Counted from the stretch's first letter, positions 12,263-23,343 are shown. The stretch: 64,000 nt of DNA from Pseudomonas sp. ACM7 (GCF_004136015.1 NZ_CP024866.1:4896260-4960259), one strand, 5' to 3'. The notes: a model not told the origin generated them from the letters alone. Program-made: numbers and translations.

Positions 12263-14050
12263 ATGATCTCCATCCTCTCTTCCCGTCAACGGCGCGCCAT
12301 GCGCCTGGCCCTGCGTTTCATCGCGCCTTATCGCTGGCCGGCCGTCGGTGCCTTGCTCGCATTGATCGTCACGGCGGGCATCACCTTGTCCATGGGGCAG
12401 GGGATTCGCCTGCTGGTGGATCAGGGCTTCATGACCCAGTCGCCGCAGTTGCTCAACCAGTCCATCGGCCTGTTTATGTTACTGGTGGTCGGGCTGGCGA
12501 TTGGCACCTTCGCGCGTTTTTACCTGGTCTCATGGATCGGCGAACGCGTTGTCGCGGACATCCGTCGTCAGGTGTTCAATCATCTGATTTATCTGCACCC
12601 AGGATTCTACGAAGACAACCGCAGCTCCGAGATCCAGTCGCGGTTAACCGCTGACACTACGCTGCTGCAATCGGTGATCGGCTCTTCGCTGTCGCTGTTT
12701 TTGCGCAATCTGTTGATGGTGATCGGCGGGATCGTCCTGCTGTTCATCACCAACCCCAAGCTCACCAGCATCGTGGTGGTCGCGTTGCCGTTGGTTATCG
12801 CGCCGATCCTGATCTTCGGCCGTCGGGTGCGCAGCCTGTCGCGCCTGAGCCAGGACCGGATTGCCGATATCGGCAGCTATGTTTCCGAAACCCTGGGCCA
12901 GATCAAAACCGTGCAGGCCTACAACCATCAGGTCCAGGATGAGCAGCGCTTTGCCGCCACGGTGGAGGAGGCCTTCAACACCGCTCGCAAGCGGATCTTC
13001 CAGCGAGCCTGGCTGATAACTCTGGTGATCGTACTGGTGCTTGGCGCCGTCGGGGTGATGCTCTGGGTTGGCGGAATGGATGTCATCGCCGGGCGGATTT
13101 CCGCGGGCGAGCTGGCGGCGTTTGTGTTTTACAGCCTGATCGTCGGCAGCGCATTCGGCACGTTGAGCGAAGTGATTGGCGAACTGCAGCGTGCCGCCGG
13201 CGCCGCCGAGCGGATTGCCGAGTTGCTGCGCTCAGAAAACATTATCCAGTCACCGACTACTGGCCTGGTGACCTTGCCTGAACGGGTGAAGGGTGACCTG
13301 GTGCTGCAAGACGTGCGCTTTTCCTACCCGTCGCGTCCCGAAAGCTATGCGGTCGATGGTTTGAATCTGACGATCAATGCCGGTGAAACCCTCGCGTTGG
13401 TCGGGCCCTCTGGTGCCGGTAAGTCGACCGTGTATGACTTGCTGCTGCGCTTTTACGACCCGGCCGAAGGACGCATCTTGCTCGATGGCGTGCCGCTGAC
13501 TCAACTCGATCCGTTGGACCTGCGCCGCTGCTTCGCCCTGGTCTCGCAATCCCCGGCGCTGTTCTTTGGCAGCATCGAAGAGAACATCCGCTACGGCAAC
13601 CCGACGGCAACCCTGGCCCAGGTTCAGGAAGCGGCGAAAATCGCTTACGCCCACGACTTCATCGAACAAATGCCCAACGGCTACCAGACCCACCTTGGCG
13701 ACGGTGGCCTCGGTTTGTCCGGTGGCCAACGCCAACGCCTGGCCATCGCCCGAGCATTGCTGGTGGACGCGCCGATTCTGCTACTGGACGAAGCCACCAG
13801 CGCCCTTGACGCCCAGAGTGAACACCTGATCCAGCAAGCCTTGCCGAGCCTGATGAAAAACCGCACCACGCTGGTCATCGCCCACCGGCTGGCCACGGTG
13901 AAAAACGCTGACCGGATCGCGGTGATGGACCAAGGGAAACTGGTAGCGGTGGGGACGCATCAGGAATTGATCGCGAGCAACGCGCTGTATGCGCGGTTGG
14001 CGGCGTTGCAGTTCAGTGATGGCAAGACTGAGCTCGGTGTACACCCGTAG
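12263..14050 (+). CDS. ABC exporter, fused membrane and ATPase domains (MsbA/LmrA type)
   Basis: A 595-residue half-transporter. Six membrane helices fill residues about 20-310 (for example ALLALIVTAGITLSMGQG, IGGIVLLFITNPKLTSIVV). The nucleotide-binding domain follows, with Walker A GPSGAGKST near residue 385, a Q loop, signature LSGGQRQRLAIARAL near 490, Walker B ILLLDEATSAL and the H loop VIAHRLATV. It would dimerise and export a hydrophobic compound or lipid; substrate unknown. The ATG at 12263 replaces an upstream in-frame TTG because it starts the conserved MISILSSRQRRAMRLALRF. It ends next to the second GATCTTTTGATC repeat, whose centre is a terminator. Confidence 0.9.
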   Translation: MISILSSRQRRAMRLALRFIAPYRWPAVGALLALIVTAGITLSMGQGIRLLVDQGFMTQSPQLLNQSIGLFMLLVVGLAIGTFARFYLVSWIGERVVADIRRQVFNHLIYLHPGFYEDNRSSEIQSRLTADTTLLQSVIGSSLSLFLRNLLMVIGGIVLLFITNPKLTSIVVVALPLVIAPILIFGRRVRSLSRLSQDRIADIGSYVSETLGQIKTVQAYNHQVQDEQRFAATVEEAFNTARKRIFQRAWLITLVIVLVLGAVGVMLWVGGMDVIAGRISAGELAAFVFYSLIVGSAFGTLSEVIGELQRAAGAAERIAELLRSENIIQSPTTGLVTLPERVKGDLVLQDVRFSYPSRPESYAVDGLNLTINAGETLALVGPSGAGKSTVYDLLLRFYDPAEGRILLDGVPLTQLDPLDLRRCFALVSQSPALFFGSIEENIRYGNPTATLAQVQEAAKIAYAHDFIEQMPNGYQTHLGDGGLGLSGGQRQRLAIARALLVDAPILLLDEATSALDAQSEHLIQQALPSLMKNRTTLVIAHRLATVKNADRIAVMDQGKLVAVGTHQELIASNALYARLAALQFSDGKTELGVHP

Positions 14051-14174
14051 GAGCTGGCGGAGCCTGCGATCTTTTGATCTTGTTCTAATAAAAATGCCCG
14101 CATCAATCGATGCGGGCATTTGTTTATGGCCTCAAAGCAAGATCAAAAGATCGCAGGCTCCACCAGCTCCTACA
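14048..14174. repeat. Long inverted repeat of the GATCTTTTGATC family enclosing a terminator
   Basis: The arms read TAGGAGCTGGCGGAGCCTGC plus GATCTTTTGATCTTG and the complement. They share the GATCTTTTGATC block and the AGCTCCTACA ends with the element at 10312-10413, but differ between these blocks. A separate hairpin sits at the centre. Confidence 0.85.
14091..14122 (+). terminator. Bidirectional terminator inside the repeat
   Basis: Stem AAATGCCCGCATC pairs with GATGCGGGCATTT around a short loop, with A and T runs on both sides. It serves the ABC exporter on the plus strand and, possibly, slt on the minus strand. Confidence 0.8.
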
Positions 14175-14199
14175 TAACCGGGATTAGCGGGATTAGCGG

Positions 14200-16128
14200 T
14201 TATTGATCGTCAAAGTAGCGCTCATGCCAATCCACCAGCGGTTGCGGTGAGTTGAGCTTCTGGCCGTAGATCACCGAGTACGACAGCACGTTTTGCACGT
14301 ACTGGCGGGTTTCGTCGAACGGGATGCTTTCCACCCACACGTCGAAGCTCAGGTGGTCCGCCCCGCGCAGCCACTGACGCACTCGGCCGGGGCCTGCGTT
14401 GTAGGCGGCGGAAGCGAGGACGCGGTTGCCGTTGAACTGGCTGTGGACCTGGCTCAGGTAAGCGGCACCGAGCTGGATGTTTTTGTCCGGATCCAGCACT
14501 TGCTGCGGCGAGGCCAGTGGAATGCTGAATTTGCGCGCAGTTTCCTTGGCGGTGCCGGGCATCAGTTGCATCAGGCCGCTGGCGCCGACGCCGGAACGGG
14601 CGTCGTCCATGAAAGCACTTTCCTGGCGGGTGATGGCGAACACCCAGCTCGAATGCAAGCCACGAACCTTGGCTTCGCGCACCAGGGTTTCGCGGTGGGC
14701 CATCGGGAAGCGGATGTCCAGGTCGTCCCAGTACTGCGCCTGACTGATGGTGCGGATCGCCGGGAAATACCATTTCAGGTCGTAGGCCAGTTTCGCCTGG
14801 GCGACCATTTCGTCGCGGCTGAAGTGGCGGCTGACGTGGTACCACTCGCGGCGACCATCGACGATCTGTCCGCGAGCGTGAAACTCAAGCGCCCGACGCA
14901 CGCCAGGGGTATTGCGGACCTTGTTGATCAGCGCCTGGCTCAATACCAAGGGCTTGTTGACCAGCGAATAAGGTGATTGCGAACGATCAGCGGCGAGGAA
15001 GCCATAGAAATCTCGCTCACGAGCCAGGTTCTTGTAGAGCGCTTGCGCTTCCGGGTTCTGCGGCTGCGCCAGTTCCAGGCTGCGGGCCTGCCAGTAGCGC
15101 CAGCGGTTGGTGGTCGCCAGATCCTGCGGCAAGCGGCGAGTCAGCTGATAGGCGTCGTCCCAGCGGGCCAGGCGCAGCAACAGACGCAAGCGCCATTCGG
15201 AAACCGTGTTGTCACGCAGTTCCGGGTCGTACTTGGTCATCACGTCCAGCGCGCGAGGGTCGAAGCGGCGGGCGAGGGTCAAGCCGATTTCACGGGCGAT
15301 GGCCACTTTCTCATCACGGGAGAAGTGCATGCTGCTGGCGTAACCGTCGAGCAACTCCATGGCCTTGTCCGGGTCTTGCTTGGCCAAGCGGCGCAGGCCG
15401 AGGCTGACGATGTCAGACATCGGTTCATCGGCCGGGGTGAAGCGTGAAGGCTGGTTGAGCAGTTCGGGTTTCTGCGCCACATCAATCAGCAAACGACCAC
15501 GAGGGGCGAGGGTGGTCAGGCCGTTGACCAGGCTGTTGGCCAGCGGATAGTTGCGCGCCTGGGCGGCAAGCTTGGTGCGCTCCCAGCGTTTTTGCTCGTT
15601 CAACTGGCCTTCGGCAGCCCATTGCCCGAACAGCGCATCGCACGCGGCGGGCTGGGATTTGCCGGTCAGCCAGAGTTTATTGGCGTTGGCGTAACCTTCG
15701 GCTTTCTGGTTATGCCCGATCTGATACTGCGCGTTTAGGCAGTCCAGTTCGGTGAAATTGAGCTTGGGGTCGTAGTACTTGACGAAGGTCGCCCAGTCAC
15801 CGCGTTCGGCCAGCCAACGCAGCCAGCGCAACTTCATCCAGTTGGCCTGGGGCAGGTCGCCGTGCTCGGCGAGGAATTTCTCGATTTCGGCATTGCTCGC
15901 GGTTTTAAGGCGAGCGGTCAGTTCGTCATACGCCAGGTACGGCTCCAGCGGGTAATCGCTGAGGGCCTGGCTGTAACGGAAATAAGGACCGGTATCCCCC
16001 TTGGCGAGGGCACGCTTGGCTTCATCGTAATACTGGCGCTGGGTGGACAGGTCCACCGCCTGGGCGGTTTGAACGGCAGTGGCAGAAAGAAGAAAACAGG
16101 ATAAAAGACTGAAAAGGCGACTGCGCAT
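14200..16128 (-). CDS. slt: Soluble lytic murein transglycosylase
   Basis: A 642-residue periplasmic enzyme that cleaves peptidoglycan between MurNAc and GlcNAc, forming 1,6-anhydro ends. The ATG at 16128 opens a typical Sec signal peptide (MRSRLFSLLSCFLLSATAVQ, cleavage near AQA-VD). A long alpha-superhelical U domain follows. The C-terminal goose-lysozyme-like catalytic domain has ITRQESAF (catalytic Glu in QES) near residue 485, GLMQLMPGTA and AYNAGPGRVRQW. It matches PA3020 by position and is divergent from uup, as in PAO1. Its product, anhydromuropeptide, is substrate for the nagZ gene further right. Confidence 0.95.
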   Translation of the reverse strand: MRSRLFSLLSCFLLSATAVQTAQAVDLSTQRQYYDEAKRALAKGDTGPYFRYSQALSDYPLEPYLAYDELTARLKTASNAEIEKFLAEHGDLPQANWMKLRWLRWLAERGDWATFVKYYDPKLNFTELDCLNAQYQIGHNQKAEGYANANKLWLTGKSQPAACDALFGQWAAEGQLNEQKRWERTKLAAQARNYPLANSLVNGLTTLAPRGRLLIDVAQKPELLNQPSRFTPADEPMSDIVSLGLRRLAKQDPDKAMELLDGYASSMHFSRDEKVAIAREIGLTLARRFDPRALDVMTKYDPELRDNTVSEWRLRLLLRLARWDDAYQLTRRLPQDLATTNRWRYWQARSLELAQPQNPEAQALYKNLARERDFYGFLAADRSQSPYSLVNKPLVLSQALINKVRNTPGVRRALEFHARGQIVDGRREWYHVSRHFSRDEMVAQAKLAYDLKWYFPAIRTISQAQYWDDLDIRFPMAHRETLVREAKVRGLHSSWVFAITRQESAFMDDARSGVGASGLMQLMPGTAKETARKFSIPLASPQQVLDPDKNIQLGAAYLSQVHSQFNGNRVLASAAYNAGPGRVRQWLRGADHLSFDVWVESIPFDETRQYVQNVLSYSVIYGQKLNSPQPLVDWHERYFDDQ

Positions 16129-16341
16129 GAGACGTCCGGGCAGAGAAATCATGACAAGTGCGGGCATGGCCCGCACTGAATTGTCTGTAGCTTAGCCTTT
16201 TGCCAGCAGCGGGCGAAAGCTTTGCCGGCCTGTCAGCATCAGTTCGCAACATTTGTCATGCAGAGTGTCGCGAAGGTGAAATTGCCGGCCTTCTGAAGCC
16301 TCAAGTCAGGTAGAATGCGCGCCCGGTTTTTGGAGAAGCTC

Positions 16342-18261
16342 ATGACCCTGCTCAAATTCAGCGATGTGTCCCTTGCTTTCGGCGCTATGCCGTTGTTGGA
16401 CAAGGTGTCCTGGCAGATCGCCCGTGGTGAGCGGGTGTGCATCATCGGCCGCAATGGCACTGGCAAGTCCAGCATGATGAAGCTCGTCAAGGGCGACCAA
16501 AAGCCTGATGAGGGCTCCGTTTGGCGCGCACCCGGCCTCAAAATTGGCGAATTGCCGCAAGAATTGCCGGTAGCCGACGAGCGGACCGTGTTCGACGTGG
16601 TGGCCGAAGGCCTGGACGGTGTCGGCGAGCTGCTCGCGCAGTATCACCACCTCAGCCAGAACATCGTCACCGACGCCGACCTGGACAAACTGATGCACGT
16701 CCAGCACGACCTCGAAGCCCGTGACGGCTGGCGTTTGCAGCAATTGGTCGACAGCACGTTGAGCCGTCTGCAGTTGCCGGCCGACAAGACCCTCGCCGAA
16801 TTGTCCGGCGGCTGGCGTCGTCGCGTCCTGCTGGCTCAGGCTCTGGTTTCCGAACCCGATCTGCTGCTGCTCGACGAACCGACCAACCACCTGGACATCG
16901 GTGCAATTGCCTGGCTCGAAGAAGCGCTGAAGGATTTCCAGGGCGCCGTGCTGTTCATCACGCACGACCGTTCATTCCTGCAGAACCTTGCGACCCGCAT
17001 TCTCGAACTGGATCGCGGTGGCCTGATCGACTGGAACGGCGACTACGCCAGTTTCCTCGTGCACAAAGAAGCCTCGCTGGCCGCTGAAGACACCGCCAAC
17101 GCGCTGTTCGACAAAAAACTGGCCCAGGAAGAAGTCTGGATCCGCCAGGGCATCAAGGCTCGTCGGACCCGTAACGAAGGCCGCGTCCGCGCCCTCAAAG
17201 CCCTGCGCAACGAGCGTAGCGAGCGTCGTGAACGCACCGGCAAGGCCAACATCCAGCTGGATACCGCTGACAAATCTGGCAAGCAGGTAATGGTCCTCGA
17301 TAATGTGAGCTTCGCTCACCCGGGCGGCCCGTTCCTGATCAAGGACTTCTCGATGGTCCTGCAGCGCGGCGACCGTATCGGTCTGCTGGGCGCCAACGGT
17401 ACCGGCAAGACGACCTTGCTGAAACTGATGCTCAGCGGTCTGCAACCAACCAGCGGCACAGTGGAAGAGGGGACGCGCATCGACGTGGCCTACTTCGACC
17501 AGTTGCGCCATCAGCTGGACCTGGAAAAGACCGTAATCGACAACGTCGCAGAAGGTCGCGACTTCATCGATATCGATGGGCAGAGCCGCCACGTGCTGAG
17601 CTACCTCGGCGACTTCCTGTTCAGCCCGCAGCGTGCCCGCACGCCGGTGAAGGCGCTGTCAGGTGGTGAACGTGCGCGTCTGTTGCTGGCGAAACTGTTC
17701 AGCAAGCCAGCGAATCTGCTGGTCCTCGACGAACCGACCAACGACCTCGACGTCGAAACCCTTGAGTTGCTGGAAGAGGTCTTGCTGACCTTCAACGGCA
17801 CCGTGCTGATGGTCAGCCACGACCGGGCATTCCTCGACAACGTGGTCACCAGCACCCTGGTCTTCGAAGGTGAAGGCAAGGTTCGCGAATACGTCGGTGG
17901 TTATCAGGACTGGCTCCGTCAGGGCGGCTCGCCGCGCCTGCTGGGCGTGACCGAGAGCAAGTCCGGCAAAGCCGACCTGACCTCCGCTGTCGTGACGGCC
18001 GAAGCTGCGCCAGTCGCTGCTGTAGTCGAAGCGCCGGTGGCGAAGAAGAAACTCAGCTACAAGTTGCAGCGTGAGCTGGAAATGTTGCCGGGTCAGATCG
18101 AAGCCATGGAGCAGCAGATCGCTACCGTTGAGGCGCAAATGGCCGATGCCGGTTTCTATCAGCGTCCTGCTGCCGAGACCGCTGCAGTGATCGCTCAGTT
18201 GGAGCAGTTGCAGGCTGAGCACGACGTAATGGTCGAGCGCTGGGCCGAGCTGGATGCCTGA
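16342..18261 (+). CDS. uup: ABC-F family ATPase Uup
   Basis: A 639-residue cytosolic protein with two ABC ATPase domains and no membrane part. Domain 1 has Walker A GRNGTGKSSMM near residue 35 and signature LSGGWRRRVLLAQAL. Domain 2 has GANGTGKTTLLKLM near residue 350 and LSGGERARLLLAKLF. An arginine-rich inter-domain linker (KARRTRNEGRVRALKALRNE) and a C-terminal coiled coil (KKLSYKLQRELEMLPGQIEA) are typical of Uup. ABC-F proteins act at the ribosome; Uup also affects transposon excision and branched DNA. The ATG at 16342 follows TTGGAGAAGC. A terminator follows. Confidence 0.94.
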   Translation: MTLLKFSDVSLAFGAMPLLDKVSWQIARGERVCIIGRNGTGKSSMMKLVKGDQKPDEGSVWRAPGLKIGELPQELPVADERTVFDVVAEGLDGVGELLAQYHHLSQNIVTDADLDKLMHVQHDLEARDGWRLQQLVDSTLSRLQLPADKTLAELSGGWRRRVLLAQALVSEPDLLLLDEPTNHLDIGAIAWLEEALKDFQGAVLFITHDRSFLQNLATRILELDRGGLIDWNGDYASFLVHKEASLAAEDTANALFDKKLAQEEVWIRQGIKARRTRNEGRVRALKALRNERSERRERTGKANIQLDTADKSGKQVMVLDNVSFAHPGGPFLIKDFSMVLQRGDRIGLLGANGTGKTTLLKLMLSGLQPTSGTVEEGTRIDVAYFDQLRHQLDLEKTVIDNVAEGRDFIDIDGQSRHVLSYLGDFLFSPQRARTPVKALSGGERARLLLAKLFSKPANLLVLDEPTNDLDVETLELLEEVLLTFNGTVLMVSHDRAFLDNVVTSTLVFEGEGKVREYVGGYQDWLRQGGSPRLLGVTESKSGKADLTSAVVTAEAAPVAAVVEAPVAKKKLSYKLQRELEMLPGQIEAMEQQIATVEAQMADAGFYQRPAAETAAVIAQLEQLQAEHDVMVERWAELDA

Positions 18262-18274
18262 TTGATCCTGCTAT

Positions 18275-18314
18275 AAAAAAAGCCCGGCGTTCAGTGATGA
18301 GCGCCGGGCTTTTG
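18275..18314 (+). terminator. Terminator of uup
   Basis: Stem AGCCCGGCG(T)TC and its complement GAGCGCCGGGCTTTT, with an A run before and a T run after. It can work in both directions. Confidence 0.88.
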
Positions 18315-18351
18315 GTATGGGATGCGATCTACAGAGCTGGCGTAGATCCAA

Positions 18352-18442
18352 TGTGGGAGCGGGCTTGCTCGCGAAAGCTGCTTAACATTCAACAAATATG
18401 CTGACTGTTACACCGCTTTCGCGAGCAAGCCCGCTCCCACAG
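18352..18442. repeat. REPIN
   Basis: Inverted REP pair with canonical GCGGGCTTGCTCGCGAA cores, between the convergent uup and universal stress protein genes. Confidence 0.92.
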
Positions 18443-18454
18443 GGGATATGCGTT

Positions 18455-18892
18455 TCAGCTTTTGATCAGGCGCACAGCAAGCACATCGCAAGGCGCACCG
18501 TGCAGCACGTCGTTGGCGGTAGAACCGAGCAACAATGCCAGGCCGTGTCGGCCATGGCTGCCCACCACGATCAGGTCGCAGGTTTGTTCCTTGGCCAGGT
18601 GGTGGATCTCCTGGCGTGGCTGGCCGTAGGTCAGGTGGCTGTATTCTTTGGAGAGTTCCGGATACTTCACGATCAGTCGGTCCAGGCGTTCCTTGGCCTG
18701 ATCGAACTGCTGTTGTTGCAGTTGTGACAGGTCCATGGGGACGTCGCCGCCAAAGGCCATGGCCATTGGCTCGACAATGTGCACCAAGGACAATTTTGCC
18801 CCGTTGCTCACCGACAGCTCGCGAGCGCGGTGGATTACAGGATCGCACTCTTCGGTTAGATCTACAGCGACCAGAATGTGGTTGTAGGGCAT
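18455..18892 (-). CDS. Universal stress protein, UspA family
   Basis: A 145-residue cytosolic protein with the Usp fold. It starts MPYNHILVAVDLTEECDPVI and ends with the ATP-binding motif GSHGRHGLALLLGSTANDVL (G-2X-G-9X-G-S). The Usp family is induced by growth arrest and stress and usually binds ATP; the exact role here is unknown. GAGGAGCACCTC precedes the ATG at 18892. It matches the Usp gene at PA3017 by synteny (from memory). Confidence 0.92.
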   Translation of the reverse strand: MPYNHILVAVDLTEECDPVIHRARELSVSNGAKLSLVHIVEPMAMAFGGDVPMDLSQLQQQQFDQAKERLDRLIVKYPELSKEYSHLTYGQPRQEIHHLAKEQTCDLIVVGSHGRHGLALLLGSTANDVLHGAPCDVLAVRLIKS

Positions 18893-18996
18893 GAGGTGCT
18901 CCTCCTGAGGGTTGCAATATTGGTAAGTATGGCTGGTTTCAAGCGCATTGTTTTCAAAGTGACTCAATGCGCTCATCAAGAATCGGGAGTACAGAT

Positions 18997-19434
18997 ATGA
19001 CGGTCTGGATAGTGGTGTCAATCATGTTGGTGGTGCTGAGTCCGCTGGCATGGTTGCGGCCGTCGCGCCACCAGAGCGGCCGCATGGCCCTGCGCATGGA
19101 GGCGCGACGCATCGGATTGGCGATGCAACTGGCGCCTCAGGACTGGCCGCACTGGCTGAGCCAGGAGCCGCCGAGCCCTTGCGCCCAGTACCATCGACCG
19201 CGGCGTGGCAATCGGCCGGCGTGCTGGAGTTACTGGCAAAAAGCGCCGGGTGTATGGGTCAACCAGTGGCAGGAGATCTGCGAGGAGCCTGCGTTGCTGA
19301 TGCATTTCGAAAAGTTGCCAGACAACGTTTACAAGGTCGAAGCAGACAAGCAGATGATCACGTTGTATTGGGGCGAGAAGGGCGAAGCGACGGTTTTGCA
19401 GGATATTGATGCGGTGCTGAAAGCGCTGGCATAA
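18997..19434 (+). CDS. Conserved membrane-anchored hypothetical protein
   Basis: A 145-residue protein. It begins with one membrane helix (VWIVVSIMLVVLSPLAWL, residues 3-20), then a basic stretch (RPSRHQSGR, ARRIGLAMQL), and ends in a cytosolic domain rich in Trp (WPHWLS, CWSYWQK, VWVNQWQEI). The pattern suggests a small N-terminally anchored protein conserved in pseudomonads; I do not recognise its function. It is divergent from the universal stress protein gene with 104 bases between, so the two may share a control region. The ATG at 18997 is chosen because the anchor starts there. Confidence 0.8.
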   Translation: MTVWIVVSIMLVVLSPLAWLRPSRHQSGRMALRMEARRIGLAMQLAPQDWPHWLSQEPPSPCAQYHRPRRGNRPACWSYWQKAPGVWVNQWQEICEEPALLMHFEKLPDNVYKVEADKQMITLYWGEKGEATVLQDIDAVLKALA

Positions 19435-19484
19435 ATCGCGGAAATTTCGCGCCGCAATGGCGCGAAACGTCTGGCAGACAGGCA

Positions 19485-19512
19485 ATAAAAAGCCCGACAT
19501 CATCATCGGGCT
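19485..19512 (-). terminator. Minus-strand terminator with no known gene upstream
   Basis: Read on the minus strand, AGCCCGA-TGATGATG-TCGGGCT is followed by TTTTTATT, a textbook intrinsic terminator. On the plus strand it is followed by GGGGTTGG, so it is a poor stop for the gene ending at 19434. See the finding on a possible minus-strand transcript. Confidence 0.75.
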
Positions 19513-19974
19513 GGGGTTGGCCAGGCAGGCCGGTAATTCGGTGTGGCGCTGATCTTACGCCGGGCATTCGCCAAAAGCGTTCATGTTTTTTCCTCAAGGT
19601 CCCGCCAGCGTAGCTTGTTAAACAAAGGCTGCAGCGAATTAGGGCGACTTTTCTAACTATTGATCCTATGAATGGCCTCACATGCAGCCGCGTGTTGCAG
19701 GTCTTCGTGTTACGGAAATGACCGGAAAGTCGCATTTCAACCCGTATTTTGGGCGATTGACAATTGTCGGAAATTCCGTGAAGGTGACGTACCCAAATCA
19801 AACGGGCGTATGAATTGAGCGTTTGTATTACAGACCGCTCCTACAGAATCCCGACTATCGCGTTGGCGGGTGTGCCGGGTGGATGGGCGTAGCATTGACG
19901 ATAAGCGTCCCTGCCGAGCCATTCGCCTGCGTCCGACGTGTACTGTTCAGCTTCCATATCGTGGAGATCAGTTG
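19513..19974. other. Intergenic region before fadB; no firm protein gene
   Basis: About 460 bases. On the minus strand a well-placed GAGGAAAAAAC precedes an ATG at 19584-19582 that opens a nine-codon frame (MNAFGECPA), and the terminator at 19485 lies downstream. The region must also hold the fadB promoter. A spaced inverted CAAAC / GTTTG pair at 19799-19825 resembles PsrA half-sites, but the spacing (17) is far too wide for the known box. Nothing else stands out. Confidence 0.4.
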
Positions 19975-22122
19975 ATGATTTACGAAGGTAAAGCCATCAC
20001 GGTTAAGGCTCTTGAAAGTGGCATCGTCGAATTGAAATTCGACCTCAAGGGTGAGTCCGTCAACAAGTTCAACCGTCTAACCCTGAACGAACTGCGTCAG
20101 GCTGTAGACACCATCAAGGCAGATGCTTCGATCAAGGGTGTGATCGTCAGCAGTGGCAAGGACGTGTTCATCGTCGGCGCCGACATCACCGAATTTGTCG
20201 AGAACTTCAAGCTGCCTGATGCAGAGCTTGTTGCTGGCAACCTGGAAGCCAACAAGATTTTCAGCGATTTCGAAGACCTCAACGTCCCGACTGTCGCCGC
20301 GATCAACGGCATCGCCTTGGGTGGCGGTCTGGAAATGTGCCTGGCGGCGGACTACCGCGTCATGTCCACCAAGGCCAAGATCGGTCTGCCGGAAGTCAAG
20401 CTGGGCATCTACCCGGGCTTCGGCGGTACCGTGCGTCTGCCGCGCATCATCGGTGCCGACAACGCCATCGAATGGATTGCCGCCGGCAAGGAAAACCGTC
20501 CTGACGACGCGCTGAAAGTTGGCGCAGTCGACGCAGTGGTTGCTCCCGAGAAGCTGCAGGAAGCGGCCCTGGAGCTGATCAAACGCGCCATCTCCGGCGA
20601 ATTCGACTACAAGGCCAAGCGTCAGCCGAAGCTCGAAAAGCTCAAGCTCAACGCCATCGAACAAATGATGTCGTTCGAAACCGCCAAGGGTTTCGTGGCC
20701 GGTCAAGCGGGCCCGAACTACCCGGCACCGGTCGAAGCGATCAAAACTATCCAGAAAGCCGCGAACTTCGGTCGCGACAAGGCGCTGGAAGTCGAAGCCA
20801 ACGGTTTCGTCAAACTGGCCAAGACCTCTGCCGCGCAGAGCTTGATCGGTCTGTTCCTGAACGATCAGGAACTGAAGAAAAAGGCCAAGGCCTACGACGA
20901 AATCGCCAAAGACGTGAAGCAGGCTGCCGTATTGGGCGCTGGCATCATGGGTGGCGGTATCGCTTATCAGTCGGCCTCCAAAGGTACGCCGATCCTGATG
21001 AAGGACATCAACGAGCACGGCATCGAGCAAGGTCTGGCCGAAGCCGCCAAATTGCTGGTGGGCCGCGTTGATAAAGGTCGCATGACCCCGGCGAAAATGG
21101 CTGAAGTGCTTAACGGCATTCGCCCTACCTTGTCCTACGGTGATTTCGGTCACGTTGATCTGGTGGTTGAAGCGGTCGTCGAGAACCCTAAGGTCAAGCA
21201 AGCCGTTCTGGCTGAAGTGGAAGGCAAGGTCAAAGAGGACACCATCCTCGCGTCCAACACCTCGACCATTTCCATTACCTTGCTGGCCAAAGCCCTCAAG
21301 CGTCCGGAAAACTTCGTCGGCATGCACTTCTTCAACCCGGTGCACATGATGCCGTTGGTTGAAGTGATCCGTGGCGAGAAGTCCAGCGAGCTGGCGGTTG
21401 CCACCACCGTTGCCTACGCCAAGAAAATGGGCAAGAACCCGATCGTCGTCAACGACTGCCCGGGCTTCCTGGTCAACCGCGTGTTGTTCCCGTACTTCGG
21501 CGGTTTCGCCAAGCTGGTCAGCGCCGGTGTGGACTTCGTCCGTATCGACAAGGTCATGGAAAAATTCGGCTGGCCAATGGGCCCGGCATACCTGATGGAC
21601 GTGGTCGGCATCGACACCGGTCACCACGGTCGTGACGTGATGGCTGAAGGCTTCCCGGACCGCATGAAAGACGACCGTCGTTCGGCCATCGACGTGCTGT
21701 ACGAAGCCAAGCGCCTGGGCCAGAAGAACGGCAAGGGCTTCTATGCCTACGAGACCGACAAGCGCGGCAAGCAGAAGAAAGTCGCCGATCCGTCGGTACT
21801 GGAAGTGCTCAAGCCGATCGTCTTCGAACAGCGTGAAGTCACCGACGAAGACATCATCAACTGGATGATGATCCCGCTGTGCCTGGAAACCGTTCGTTGC
21901 CTGGAAGACGGCATTGTCGAAACCGCTGCCGAAGCCGACATGGGTCTGGTCTACGGTATTGGTTTCCCTCCATTCCGTGGCGGTGCGCTGCGCTACATCG
22001 ATTCGATCGGTGTTGCAGAGTTCGTTGCCCTGGCTGACCAGTACGCTGATTTGGGCGCGCTGTACCACCCGACCGCAAAACTGCGTGAAATGGCCAAAAC
22101 CGGCCAGCGGTTCTTCGGTTAA
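19975..22122 (+). CDS. fadB: Fatty-acid oxidation complex alpha subunit
   Basis: A 715-residue multifunctional beta-oxidation enzyme: enoyl-CoA hydratase and isomerase (about 1-190; [40 protein letters not shown]) fused to L-3-hydroxyacyl-CoA dehydrogenase (about 315 on; NAD loop [18 protein letters not shown], then [18 protein letters not shown] and [15 protein letters not shown]). It forms an alpha2-beta2 complex with FadA. The start at 19975 follows GTGGAGATCAGTTG. fadA follows after 29 bases in one operon. PsrA, encoded further right, is a known fatty-acid-responsive regulator of such operons. Confidence 0.97.
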   Translation: MIYEGKAITVKALESGIVELKFDLKGESVNKFNRLTLNELRQAVDTIKADASIKGVIVSSGKDVFIVGADITEFVENFKLPDAELVAGNLEANKIFSDFEDLNVPTVAAINGIALGGGLEMCLAADYRVMSTKAKIGLPEVKLGIYPGFGGTVRLPRIIGADNAIEWIAAGKENRPDDALKVGAVDAVVAPEKLQEAALELIKRAISGEFDYKAKRQPKLEKLKLNAIEQMMSFETAKGFVAGQAGPNYPAPVEAIKTIQKAANFGRDKALEVEANGFVKLAKTSAAQSLIGLFLNDQELKKKAKAYDEIAKDVKQAAVLGAGIMGGGIAYQSASKGTPILMKDINEHGIEQGLAEAAKLLVGRVDKGRMTPAKMAEVLNGIRPTLSYGDFGHVDLVVEAVVENPKVKQAVLAEVEGKVKEDTILASNTSTISITLLAKALKRPENFVGMHFFNPVHMMPLVEVIRGEKSSELAVATTVAYAKKMGKNPIVVNDCPGFLVNRVLFPYFGGFAKLVSAGVDFVRIDKVMEKFGWPMGPAYLMDVVGIDTGHHGRDVMAEGFPDRMKDDRRSAIDVLYEAKRLGQKNGKGFYAYETDKRGKQKKVADPSVLEVLKPIVFEQREVTDEDIINWMMIPLCLETVRCLEDGIVETAAEADMGLVYGIGFPPFRGGALRYIDSIGVAEFVALADQYADLGALYHPTAKLREMAKTGQRFFG

Positions 22123-22136
22123 GCGCCCCCAACTAG

Positions 22137-23327
<1,191 letters not shown>

Positions 23328-23343
23328 GCGTTCCGTTGACGGA

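Noticed and set aside
19799..19825. CAAACG...CGTTTG inverted pair before fadB as a PsrA box
   Set aside because: The known box has a spacing of 2-4 bases; here it is 17. Possible only as two half-sites, so it is not called.
20077..22068. Open frame of about 660 codons on the minus strand
   Set aside because: Antisense to fadB; an artefact of strong codon bias in that gene.
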